Positions 8,989 through 16,917 of a stretch of 64,000 nucleotides of DNA are shown here, one piece after another; the first letter of the stretch is position 1; each line of letters opens with the position of its first letter. Position numbers and translations under genes: made by a program. The notes below the pieces were generated by a model. It had not been told where the DNA came from. It did not search any database and saw only the letters and a list, made by a program, of their open reading frames with translations. Source of the DNA: RUG572 sp051884915 (GTDB taxonomy: Bacteria > Verrucomicrobiota > Kiritimatiellia > RFP12 > UBA1067); NCBI GenBank assembly GCA_051884915.1, contig JBJEWF010000028.1, positions 14,599 through 78,598 of the forward strand, given 5' to 3'.

Positions 8989-9758
8989 GGTGTCGAGTTC
9001 TCCGCGTTCTTCAGTCGCGCCAGGCCCGGCTGGTCGCCCAGCGCCTTCCGGATCTGCGCCTGGCCGGCCGCCGTATGCGCGAGCGCGCACGTGCCGGCCG
9101 CCGTGCCGGCGAAACCGAGTCCCAGCGCAACCGCCAGCAGCCAGCCGCACAGGGCAAACGCCGGCGTCCATTTCGGATGATCGAGGCCAAACGTGCGGAA
9201 GAGCGAGGGAATCGCGTGGAACAGATGGGCACCGACGACCAGCAGCGCCAGGACGTAAAGCGCCGTGTAGACGGGATTGCCGAAGAACAGGACCGTCGTC
9301 AGCCACATGTCGCGGACCAGTTCGCCGTCCGCGTCCCGGTACAGATAGCAGGTCCCGAACTTGAAGACGGCCAGATGCAGCACGACGAACAGGAGGATGA
9401 CCAGGCCCGAGCCGTACATCGTGTAGGACGCCGGCGTCGACGGCCCCACCGCGGCCGCGACCGCATAGCGGCGCGGGCCCGCGGCCTTGCGGTTCCGGAG
9501 CTTCAGCCCGGTCGCAAAGGCGACGTGCCACGCGAAGACGCCGGCGATGCCGGCTTCGACGAACCAGATGAGCGGCTTCAATCCCGTCAGGAACTTCGTG
9601 TAGGCGTTATAGGCCGCCTGCGCCGCCGCGGGATCCGGATTGAGCAGCTGCAGGTTGCCCAGCAGATGGCCGACCAGAAAGGCCACGAGCGCCGCGCCGG
9701 CCGCGCCCATCGACTGCTTGCCCCCGACCGAGGACTTCAGATAGCGGAGAAACCACAT
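8985..9758 (-). CDS. sdhC: Succinate dehydrogenase / fumarate reductase cytochrome b subunit
   Basis: 257 residues with five hydrophobic segments (about 20-37, 67-86, 114-137, 157-176, 203-225). Histidines at GHLLGN (H30), AWHVAF, LHLAVF and AHLFHA fit di-heme ligation as in the single-subunit cytochrome b558 family (TIGR02046 type). This explains the absence of an sdhD. It anchors SdhAB and links them to the quinone pool. The C-terminus beyond residue 230 is a soluble, poorly conserved tail. It starts nine bases after the purD stop, so the respiratory genes are co-transcribed with a purine gene. Confidence 0.9.
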   Translation of the reverse strand: MWFLRYLKSSVGGKQSMGAAGAALVAFLVGHLLGNLQLLNPDPAAAQAAYNAYTKFLTGLKPLIWFVEAGIAGVFAWHVAFATGLKLRNRKAAGPRRYAVAAAVGPSTPASYTMYGSGLVILLFVVLHLAVFKFGTCYLYRDADGELVRDMWLTTVLFFGNPVYTALYVLALLVVGAHLFHAIPSLFRTFGLDHPKWTPAFALCGWLLAVALGLGFAGTAAGTCALAHTAAGQAQIRKALGDQPGLARLKNAENSTP

Positions 9759-9767
9759 CGCCCCACC

Positions 9768-11063
9768 CTAGCGTTCAAATGCCCGATGGGCGATGTCCTT
9801 CCGCGAAAACGCGCCGTCGAAGGCGATTTTCGCCACGCCCGCATAGGCCACGTCGACGGCCGTGCGCAAGTCGGCGCCCAGGCCCGTCACGCTCAGCACG
9901 CGGCCGCCCGCCGTCACGACCCGTCCGTCGCGCACCGCCGTGCCGCAATGGAACACCGTCGCGCCCGCCGCCGCCGCGTCGTCCAGACCGGAGATGGCCT
10001 TGCCCTTGGCGTAGCCGCCCGGATAGCCGCCGGACGCGACGATCACGGTCGCCGCCGCCTCCGGCTTCACGACCACGTCGGCGTCCTTCAGGCAGCCCGT
10101 CGCCACGTGGAGAAGCGTTTCGGCGAAGTTGCCGCCCAGGCGGGGCAGCACCGCCTCCGTCTCCGGATCGCCAAAGCGCGCGTTGAATTCGACCACGTTG
10201 ACCGGCGAGCCGCTCCGGGCCAGCCTGCCGCCCGCGGGCGTGACCATCAGCCCCGCATAGAGCACGCCGCGGTAGACGATGCCGCGCTTCTTCAGTTCGC
10301 GGACGACCGGCAGGATGATCTTCTCCTTGATTTCGGGCAGCATGTCGGCGGATACGACCGGCGCCGGCGAGTAGGCGCCCATGCCGCCCGTGTTCGGCCC
10401 CCGGTCGCCGTCGAACACGCGCTTGTGGTCCTGCGAACTCGGCAGCAGCACGGCCGTCTCGCCGTCGACGAGCGCCAGGATCGAGCACTCCTCGCCTTCG
10501 AGAAACTCCTCGATCAGGACCTCGGCGCCCGCCGCGCCGAACTTGTTGCCCACGAGCATGTCGTCGATTGCCGCCTCGGCCTGTTCCGCCGTTTCCGCGA
10601 CCACCACGCCCTTGCCCGCCGCCAGGCCATCGGCCTTGATGACGACGGGCAGGCCCCAGTCCGGCAGCGCGGCCTTGGCCGCCGCCGCGTCCGTAAACGT
10701 CCGGGCCCGCCCTGTCGGCACGCCGGCGGCCTCCATGACGGCCTTCGCGAACCGCTTCGAGCCTTCCATGCGCGCGCCGGCCCGGACCGGTCCGAACGCC
10801 GTCACGCCGGCCGCGTCCAGCGCGTCGACCAGCCCCTTGCAGAGCGGGGCTTCGGGACCGACGACCACGAGGTCGGGCCGGTTCGCCCGCGCCCACGCGA
10901 CGAGGCCTTCCACGTCCTCGGCGTCCAGCGCCAGGTTCGTCGCCAACGCCGCCGTGCCCGCATTGCCCGGCGCGCAGAACAGCTCGTGCCGCTCCGCGTC
11001 CTGCGCCAGACGCCACGTGATGGCGTGCTCGCGCCCGCCGCTTCCCACAACCAGAATCTTCAT
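9768..11063 (-). CDS. purD: Phosphoribosylamine-glycine ligase
   Basis: 431 residues, normal for GAR synthetase, an ATP-grasp enzyme of purine synthesis. MKILVVGSGGREHAI is the canonical N-terminus and fixes the start at 11063. ATP-grasp landmarks include VIKADGLAAGKGVVVA (about 139-154), the SSQDHKR segment, GPNTGGMGAYSPAP and EFNARFGDPETE. It lies 41 bases after gatB and nine before sdhC. No second purine gene is directly adjacent. Confidence 0.97.
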   Translation of the reverse strand: MKILVVGSGGREHAITWRLAQDAERHELFCAPGNAGTAALATNLALDAEDVEGLVAWARANRPDLVVVGPEAPLCKGLVDALDAAGVTAFGPVRAGARMEGSKRFAKAVMEAAGVPTGRARTFTDAAAAKAALPDWGLPVVIKADGLAAGKGVVVAETAEQAEAAIDDMLVGNKFGAAGAEVLIEEFLEGEECSILALVDGETAVLLPSSQDHKRVFDGDRGPNTGGMGAYSPAPVVSADMLPEIKEKIILPVVRELKKRGIVYRGVLYAGLMVTPAGGRLARSGSPVNVVEFNARFGDPETEAVLPRLGGNFAETLLHVATGCLKDADVVVKPEAAATVIVASGGYPGGYAKGKAISGLDDAAAAGATVFHCGTAVRDGRVVTAGGRVLSVTGLGADLRTAVDVAYAGVAKIAFDGAFSRKDIAHRAFER

Positions 11064-11104
11064 GCGTCTTCTCCTCGATTTCCCATGCGTCCCGCGAGCC
11101 GCGC

Positions 11105-12541
11105 CTACAACGCGGCCAGTTTCCGGGCCACCAGCGGACCGACGATCTTCGGATCGGCCTTGCCGCCGGAAAGCTTCATGACCTGGCCGACGAAGAAACC
11201 CGCCGCCGCCTTCTTGCCGGCCTTGAAGTCCGCCACCGGTCCCGGATTGGCGGCAATCGCCCGGTCGACGTAGGCCTCCAGCGCCGCCGCGTCGGAGACG
11301 GCGCCCAGGCCGCGTTCCTTCACGATGGCTTCGGGATCGCCGCCGCGTTCGAAGAGCTCCGGCAGCAGCTCCTTGAGCGTCGGGCCGTTGATCGTGCCCC
11401 GGGCGGACAGCGAAATCAGCGCGCGCAGCGCCTCGGGCGTCAGGGCGCATTCGCCGATTGCCTTGCCCGAGGCGTTCAGCAGCGCCAAAACGTCGCCCAT
11501 GAACAGGTTGCAGAGCAGTTTCGCCGTCTTCTTGTCGAGGCCCTGCGCCGCCGCCTCGAAGTAGTCGGCGTTCGCCTTGTGCCGCGACAGGACGCCGGCG
11601 TCGTATTCGGCGATGCCGTACTGCTCGACCATGCGGGCGCGGCGGGCCTCCGGTTTCTCCGGCAGCAGGTTGCGCCAGCTCGCGACGAGATCCTCCGAAA
11701 GCTCCACGGGCACCAGATCGGGCTCGGGGAAGTAGCGGTAGTCGTGGGCGTTCTCCTTCGAGCGCATCGCGACCGTCTCCAGGGACTCCGGGTCCCACCG
11801 GCGCGTTTCCTGGACAATGGGAATCGAATGGGCCAGGCAGTCCCGCTGGCGGCGCGCCTCGTATTCGAGGGCCGCATGGATGTTGCCGAAGGAATTCATG
11901 TTCTTGATCTCGACCTTCGTGCCCAGCCGCTCCGCGCCGACGGGGCGGATCGAGATGTTCACGTCGGAGCGCATGTTGCCTTCTTCGAGATTGCAGTCCG
12001 AAACGCCCGCGTAGACGAGCAGTTCCCTGAGCGCCGTCAGGTAGGCGATCGTCTCGTCCGCGTCGGAGAGGTCCGGCTCGCCGACAATCTCCATCAGCGG
12101 CGTGCCGCCGCGGTTGAAATCCACCCCCGACGTCGTCGCGTAGTGGTTGATTTTCGCCGCGTCCTCTTCCAGGTGGATGTGGTTGATGCGGATGAACTTC
12201 CTCGTGCCGTCCGCCTTCGTGATCTCCACGCCGCCGCCGAGGCACAGGGGGTTGCCGTTCTCGGAGATCTGGTAGTCCTTCGCCATGTCGGGATAGAAGT
12301 AGTTCTTGCGGTCGAAGGTGGCGTGCCGGTTGATCGTGCTGCCGAGCATCAGCCCGCTCATGACCGTCAGCCTGACGGCCTCCCTGTTCATGACCGGCAG
12401 GGCCCCCGGATAGCCCAGGCAGACGGGACACGTGTTCGTATTCGGCTCGCAGCCCGTCTGCAGCAGACAGCCGCAGAACATCTTCGTGCGCGTCTTCAGT
12501 TGGACGTGCGTCTCAAGTCCGATGTTGGTTTCGAATTCCAT
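11105..12541 (-). CDS. gatB: Aspartyl/glutamyl-tRNA amidotransferase subunit B
   Basis: 478 residues. MEFETNIGLETHVQL is the usual start; CGC...CEPNTNTCPVCLG near residues 23-42 gives the zinc-binding cysteines, and YPDMAKDYQISENGNPL follows. The C-terminus (GFFVGQVMKLSGGKADPKIV, about 450-469) is the YqeY-like tRNA-binding tail. With GatA and GatC it converts mischarged Glu-tRNA(Gln) or Asp-tRNA(Asn) to the amide. It is separated from gatA by a secretin-family gene, from which it is five bases away, an unusual interruption of gatCAB. Confidence 0.96.
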   Translation of the reverse strand: MEFETNIGLETHVQLKTRTKMFCGCLLQTGCEPNTNTCPVCLGYPGALPVMNREAVRLTVMSGLMLGSTINRHATFDRKNYFYPDMAKDYQISENGNPLCLGGGVEITKADGTRKFIRINHIHLEEDAAKINHYATTSGVDFNRGGTPLMEIVGEPDLSDADETIAYLTALRELLVYAGVSDCNLEEGNMRSDVNISIRPVGAERLGTKVEIKNMNSFGNIHAALEYEARRQRDCLAHSIPIVQETRRWDPESLETVAMRSKENAHDYRYFPEPDLVPVELSEDLVASWRNLLPEKPEARRARMVEQYGIAEYDAGVLSRHKANADYFEAAAQGLDKKTAKLLCNLFMGDVLALLNASGKAIGECALTPEALRALISLSARGTINGPTLKELLPELFERGGDPEAIVKERGLGAVSDAAALEAYVDRAIAANPGPVADFKAGKKAAAGFFVGQVMKLSGGKADPKIVGPLVARKLAAL

Positions 12542-12546
12542 GGTCT

Positions 12547-14298
12547 TCACTCGTTCTCTTCGTGTTGGGGGTCGCCGGACCGGCCGGACGCGCCGTCGGC
12601 CGTCTCGGCCGCGCCGTCCAGCCGGCGCAGCCGCTCGTCGATCCGGCGCTTGAGGCGCTCGATCTCGCCGCGCACGACGACCGTGCGGTTCGTGCGGCGC
12701 GGATCGTGCGCCTGGTCCTCCAGGGAGCGCAGATCGAGCGAATCCATGCCGCGGATGCCCTGGCGGATGCGGTCGCCGGGTTCGTGGAGAATGCCCTCGG
12801 TGAACTGGCGGCCCAGCACGGCGTTCTTCGGCAGGCCGACATCCTCCTTGATCTCGCGCGCGTCGACCAGTCCGACCGTCACGAAGACGAGAATCTCCTT
12901 CTGCTCCTTGACGCGCACCTTCGAGCCGAAGAGGCGCGGGCCGATCCACCACCAGTCGCGCAGCCAGGGGATGCCGTTGTCCATCTGCGTCTCGATGGTC
13001 CGCGAGAGGCCGCCGATCACGGCGGTGGACCCGCTGGCCATGTTGAACTCAGTGACGAGACGCTGCACCTCGATGACGGGATAGCGGGCGGAGTAGGAGT
13101 CGGAATCGGCATCGCCGCTGCCGGCGGAGACCTCGTCGGTCTTCGCGCTCACGGTCGGCACGATCTCGACGTGGATCAGGCCATCGGCGCCGACGCGCGG
13201 CGTGACCTCCAGCGAAATGCCCCAGCTGAAGAACGCCTCCTTGGCGAACATCATCTTGTCCTCGCCGGGGATGGCGGCCATCTTCATGTCGAGGTCGACC
13301 GACGTGGAGTTGTCGTTGATCGTCTTCTTGACGGCGATCGTCACGTTCGGATACTTCGTCGTCATGTCGACCGTCGCCTTCCGGCCGGACGCGACGATGA
13401 TCTTGGGGTTGGAGAAGGTCCGCGCGTCCTCGCTCGCCTCCAGGGCGCGCAGGATGACGTAGAGGTCGCTCATGCCGATCGTGCCCTGCACGCGCGACAG
13501 GTTCGCGCGGCCGATGCCGCCGTCGCCGTAGGTGGTCTTCGTCGTGCTGCCGTCCTCGACGACGCTCTGCACGCCCACCATGCGCCGCTGGTCGAAGGAC
13601 GTGTTCATGCTCACGACGCCATGCATGCCGTCGAGCATCCGCCAGTCGATGCCGAGCTTGTGCGACGCGTTGTTGGAAAGCTCCACGAAGCGCGCCTCGA
13701 CGTAGACCTGGCGCGTCTCGACGTCCACGTCGCGCACGACCCGCTCGCAGGCGTCCAGCACCACGCCCGGCGCGGTCACCATCACCACGTTGGCGTCGCT
13801 GAACGCCTGCGCCACCTTATCGAGCTTCCACCCGAGGCCGAAATCGCCGCTCCACATCGCGTTGATGCGTTCGGCCACCTCCGTCGCCGACGCGTGGCGG
13901 AGCGGGAAGGAGCGCGTGTCGACCCGCCGGGCGCGGAGCGCCGTTTCGCTCGCGGCGGCGGCGGCGGCCACGTCGGCCGCGGCCTTCTTCACGGCGGCGG
14001 CGACCGCCTTGTCGAGCCGGTTCGTGTCGATCAGGAGCAGAGAGGGGACGTTCGTCGACGTCCCCGTCTCCGTGACGGCGTTCGTCGTCGCCAGGGCGTT
14101 CGCCACCACGTTCGTGGCATACGGCGCCTGCACGGCGAAGGGGTCGTTCGTGAGCGGACTCACCGCGAGGAACATCTGGTTCGTCACCTGCACGGCGAAA
14201 GTCGCGACGTTCGTGATGGCGGGCGCGGAAATCGCCCCCGCCGCGGCGAGGGGAACGGCGGCGGCCGCCCCGGCCAGACGCAGCAGGCGGGCGGTCAT
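12547..14298 (-). CDS. Secretin family outer-membrane protein (PulD/PilQ type)
   Basis: 583 residues. A signal peptide covers about residues 1-25 (MTARLLRLAGAAAAVPLAAA), then an Ala/Thr/Asn-rich stretch with a short coiled segment (about 85-115), then an N1-like domain (FPLRHASATEVAERINAM). The secretin core starts at about residue 200 (VYVEARFVELS) and ends with the secretin signature GIPWLRDWWWIGPRLFGSKV followed by EILVFVTVGLV. The family forms outer-membrane rings for type II secretion or type IV pili. No other secretion or pilus gene is in the window. It starts inside the gatA stop (ATGA) and ends five bases before gatB, so its translation is tied to the amidotransferase. A charged C-terminal tail of about 80 residues (RIRQGIRG onward) is outside the core and has a helical, Arg/Glu-rich look. 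Confidence 0.88.
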   Translation of the reverse strand: MTARLLRLAGAAAAVPLAAAGAISAPAITNVATFAVQVTNQMFLAVSPLTNDPFAVQAPYATNVVANALATTNAVTETGTSTNVPSLLLIDTNRLDKAVAAAVKKAAADVAAAAAASETALRARRVDTRSFPLRHASATEVAERINAMWSGDFGLGWKLDKVAQAFSDANVVMVTAPGVVLDACERVVRDVDVETRQVYVEARFVELSNNASHKLGIDWRMLDGMHGVVSMNTSFDQRRMVGVQSVVEDGSTTKTTYGDGGIGRANLSRVQGTIGMSDLYVILRALEASEDARTFSNPKIIVASGRKATVDMTTKYPNVTIAVKKTINDNSTSVDLDMKMAAIPGEDKMMFAKEAFFSWGISLEVTPRVGADGLIHVEIVPTVSAKTDEVSAGSGDADSDSYSARYPVIEVQRLVTEFNMASGSTAVIGGLSRTIETQMDNGIPWLRDWWWIGPRLFGSKVRVKEQKEILVFVTVGLVDAREIKEDVGLPKNAVLGRQFTEGILHEPGDRIRQGIRGMDSLDLRSLEDQAHDPRRTNRTVVVRGEIERLKRRIDERLRRLDGAAETADGASGRSGDPQHEENE

Positions 14299-15707
14299 TC
14301 CCGGACCTCCTCGAACGCCCGGGCGATGGCAAGCAGCCGGTCCTCGCGGAAGGCGTCGCAGATGAACTGCACCCCCACGGGGAGGCGCGCGCCGTCCCGC
14401 GCCGCCCATCCCGCCGGCACGCTGGCCGCGCAGGTGCCCGCGAGCGCGCACGGGATCGTGAACAGGTCGTTCAGATACATCGTCAGCGGGTCCTGGACCT
14501 CGCCCAGCTTGAACGCCGGCGTCGGCGCCACCGGCGTCAGCAGCGCGTCGACCTGCCGGAACGCCGCCTCGAAATCGCGGCGGATCAGCGTGCGGACCTT
14601 CTGCGCCCGCCCGTAGTAGGCGTCGTAGTAGCCGCTCGACAGCACGTAGGTGCCCATGATGATGCGGCGCTTCACCTCGGGACCGAACCCCTCGGCGCGG
14701 CTGCGCGCGTAGAGGTCGAACACCGTGTCGCTCCTGTCCGACCGGTGGCCGTAGCGCACGCCGTCGAAACGGGCCAGGTTCGCGCTCGCCTCCGCCGGCG
14801 CCACGATGTAGTAGACCGCCATCGCATAGTCGGTATGCGGCAGGGAGACGTCGACGATTTCCGCCCCCGCCGCCGCGCACTTTCCGATGGCCTCCTCCGT
14901 GATGCGCTTCACGTCGGCGTCCATGCCGTCGATGAAATACTCTTTCGGCAGTCCCAGCCTGACGCCCTTGAGCGAAGCCCCTTCCAGGGCCGCCAGATAG
15001 TCCGGCACGGGCGCGTCGGGCGTCGTGCCGTCCATCTCGTCATGCCCCGCGAGCGCCTGCAGCAGAATCGCCGCGTCCTCGACGCTCTTCGTCATCGGGC
15101 CCACCTGGTCGAGCGAAGAGGCGAACGCCGTCACGCCGAAGCGCGACACCCGGCCGTAGGACGGCTTCACGCCCACGCAGTTGCAGAAACTCGCGGGCTG
15201 GCGGATGGACCCGCCCGTGTCCGTACCCAACGCCGCCAGGCAGAGATCCCCGCCGACCGCCGCCGCGCTGCCGCCCGAACTGCCGCCCGGCACGCGCGTC
15301 GTGTCGTAGGGGTTGCGCGTCACGCCCAGCGCCGAGTTCTCCGTGGAGGACCCCATCGCGAACTCGTCCATGTTCACGCGCCCGGCGCAGATGAAATCCG
15401 CCTTCTTGACGTTCCTGACGACCGTCGCGTCGTACGGGCTCGTGTAGCCCCGGAGGATCTTCGACCCGCACGTGCAGGGCTGCCCCGCCACGTTGATCAG
15501 GTCCTTGATGGCAAGCGGCACGCCCCGCGGATTCGCCCGCGCGGCCGCCAGCGCCCCCTCCTCGTCGAACGAGACGTAGGCGCCGATGCGGGGATTCTCG
15601 GCCCGGACGCGGTCGATGACCGCCTGCATCAGCTCGACACTCGTGAAATCGCCCCGGGCCAGCCCCGCGCGGGCCTCCCTGATGCCCAATCGGAAAAGTT
15701 CGCTCAC
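14295..15707 (-). CDS. gatA: Aspartyl/glutamyl-tRNA amidotransferase subunit A
   Basis: 470 residues, amidase-signature family. The catalytic triad is visible: Lys68 in PLAIKDLIN, cis-Ser143 in GGSSGGSAAAV, and nucleophile Ser167 in GTDTGGSIRQP. It releases ammonia from glutamine for GatB. The start at 15707 overlaps the gatC stop by four bases. The following gene is a secretin rather than gatB. Confidence 0.97.
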   Translation of the reverse strand: MSELFRLGIREARAGLARGDFTSVELMQAVIDRVRAENPRIGAYVSFDEEGALAAARANPRGVPLAIKDLINVAGQPCTCGSKILRGYTSPYDATVVRNVKKADFICAGRVNMDEFAMGSSTENSALGVTRNPYDTTRVPGGSSGGSAAAVGGDLCLAALGTDTGGSIRQPASFCNCVGVKPSYGRVSRFGVTAFASSLDQVGPMTKSVEDAAILLQALAGHDEMDGTTPDAPVPDYLAALEGASLKGVRLGLPKEYFIDGMDADVKRITEEAIGKCAAAGAEIVDVSLPHTDYAMAVYYIVAPAEASANLARFDGVRYGHRSDRSDTVFDLYARSRAEGFGPEVKRRIIMGTYVLSSGYYDAYYGRAQKVRTLIRRDFEAAFRQVDALLTPVAPTPAFKLGEVQDPLTMYLNDLFTIPCALAGTCAASVPAGWAARDGARLPVGVQFICDAFREDRLLAIARAFEEVRE

Positions 15708-16003
15708 GACTCCGCCCCTTCCACGATCTTCGGCAGCATGAATTCGTCGCCCGTGCGCGCCGGCGCGTTGGCCAGGGCGGTCTCACGGTCCAGAGAGGGA
15801 CGGACCACGTCCTCGCGGAAGGCGTTCACCAATGCCCGGCCATGCATCATGGGCGGAACGTCGTCCACGTTGACGGACGAAATCTTCTCGACGTATTTGA
15901 CGATAGTTTCGAGCTGGGGCTGGAAAACGGCCTTTTCGGCCTCGGTCAGTTCCAAACGCGCCAGCTCCGCCACATAGGCGACATCGATGGTGGGCTTGTT
16001 CAT
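15704..16003 (-). CDS. gatC: Aspartyl/glutamyl-tRNA amidotransferase subunit C
   Basis: 99 residues, the normal length. VAYVAELARLELTEAEKAVF is the typical N-terminal helix and PARTGDEFMLPKIVE the typical C-terminus. GatC wraps around GatA and stabilises the complex. The ATG at 16003 is chosen because a TATAAT -10 ends nine bases upstream, so the mRNA is predicted nearly leaderless. It is the first gene of the run down to 4648. Confidence 0.95.
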   Translation of the reverse strand: MNKPTIDVAYVAELARLELTEAEKAVFQPQLETIVKYVEKISSVNVDDVPPMMHGRALVNAFREDVVRPSLDRETALANAPARTGDEFMLPKIVEGAES

Positions 16004-16012
16004 AGCGGGGGT

Positions 16013-16021
16013 ATTATAGCA
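16013..16021 (-). promoter_or_regulatory. Extended -10 promoter of the gatC operon
   Basis: TGC-TATAAT on the minus strand, preceded by a run of T, nine bases before the gatC ATG. No convincing -35 is present, as expected for an extended -10. The upstream 120 bases (to 16148) are very GC-rich and hold nothing else I recognise. Confidence 0.65.
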
Positions 16022-16148
16022 AAAAATCCCGCGCGGAGGACACGGGAAGACGGCCCCGGCCGGGGCGCGCGGACCGGCGGGCGAATGCCCGCGAAACACG
16101 GGCGTTCGCCGCGCCGCCGGCCCGATCGGATGCGGCGGCTCCGGCGGC

Positions 16149-16859
16149 CTAGTTCCCGGCGTAGTCGATCGCCTCGCGGAAATACTTGATCGGCTTGCCG
16201 CAGACGGGGCAGAACTTCGGCGCTTCGGCGCCCACGGCGACATAGCCGCACGCGATGCACTCCCATTCCGTCTCGTCGTCGTCGGACTTGAAGAAGCCCG
16301 CGTCGAGCTTTTTGACGAACGCGCGATAGCGCTTCTCGTGGCCGACCTCGGCCTTGGCGATCAGGCGGAAGAGCGTGGCGATTTCCTTGAAGCCCTCCTT
16401 GTCGGCGATCTTCGCGAACTCGGGATACATGATCTCATGCTCGTGGTTCTCGCCCTTCGCCGCCGCCAGGAGGTTTTCCTTCGTCGTGCCGATCTTGCCC
16501 GCCGGATAGCCGGCGTCGCCGAGCGTCAGTTCGTCGCCCGAATCGAGGCATGCGAAAAGCCGCGTCGCGTGCGCTTTCTCCTGTTCGGCGGTCTCGATGA
16601 AGATATCGTGGATCTGCACATATCCCTCCGCCTCCGCGCGTTCCGCGAAGATCGTGTAGCGCATGCGCGCCTGGCTTTCGCCGGCGAAGGCCTTGAGGAG
16701 ACACTTCTCGGTTTCGGTGCCGCGCACGGAGCGCCCCTTGTTGATGGGCGACTTGTCGTCGGTTGTCGCGGTGGTGGGGATGGTGTGCGCCTCGGCGGAC
16801 AGCGCGAGGCCGGCTGCGGCCAGCACGCCCAGCGAGAGGGCTTCACGACGGTTGATCAT
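16149..16859 (-). CDS. Rubrerythrin with twin-arginine signal peptide
   Basis: 236 residues. The N-terminus MINRREALSLGVLAAAGLAL is a Tat-type signal (RR then a mild hydrophobic stretch). The ferritin-like diiron domain (about 48-185) has EKCLLKAFAGESQARMRY, ETAEQEKAHA and KAEVGHEKRY carrying the iron-ligand Glu/His pattern. The C-terminal rubredoxin-like domain has CIACG (201-205) and CPVCG (217-221). Rubrerythrins reduce hydrogen peroxide; most are cytosolic, so a Tat signal is notable and fits the adjacent Tat-signalled hydrogenase, 58 bases upstream in transcription. The start at 16859 has an AAGGAAAG ribosome site. An in-frame upstream ATG at 16910 lacks support. Confidence 0.9.
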   Translation of the reverse strand: MINRREALSLGVLAAAGLALSAEAHTIPTTATTDDKSPINKGRSVRGTETEKCLLKAFAGESQARMRYTIFAERAEAEGYVQIHDIFIETAEQEKAHATRLFACLDSGDELTLGDAGYPAGKIGTTKENLLAAAKGENHEHEIMYPEFAKIADKEGFKEIATLFRLIAKAEVGHEKRYRAFVKKLDAGFFKSDDDETEWECIACGYVAVGAEAPKFCPVCGKPIKYFREAIDYAGN

Positions 16860-16917
16860 AGGGTATTCTTTCCTTTCTTGTCGGTTGGAGTGATGGTTGG
16901 ATTCATTCAAGATGTCA

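Noticed and set aside
16859..16910. Upstream in-frame ATG of rubrerythrin at 16910
   Set aside because: It would bury the twin-arginine signal behind 17 polar residues; the downstream ATG has a ribosome site and a normal signal length.
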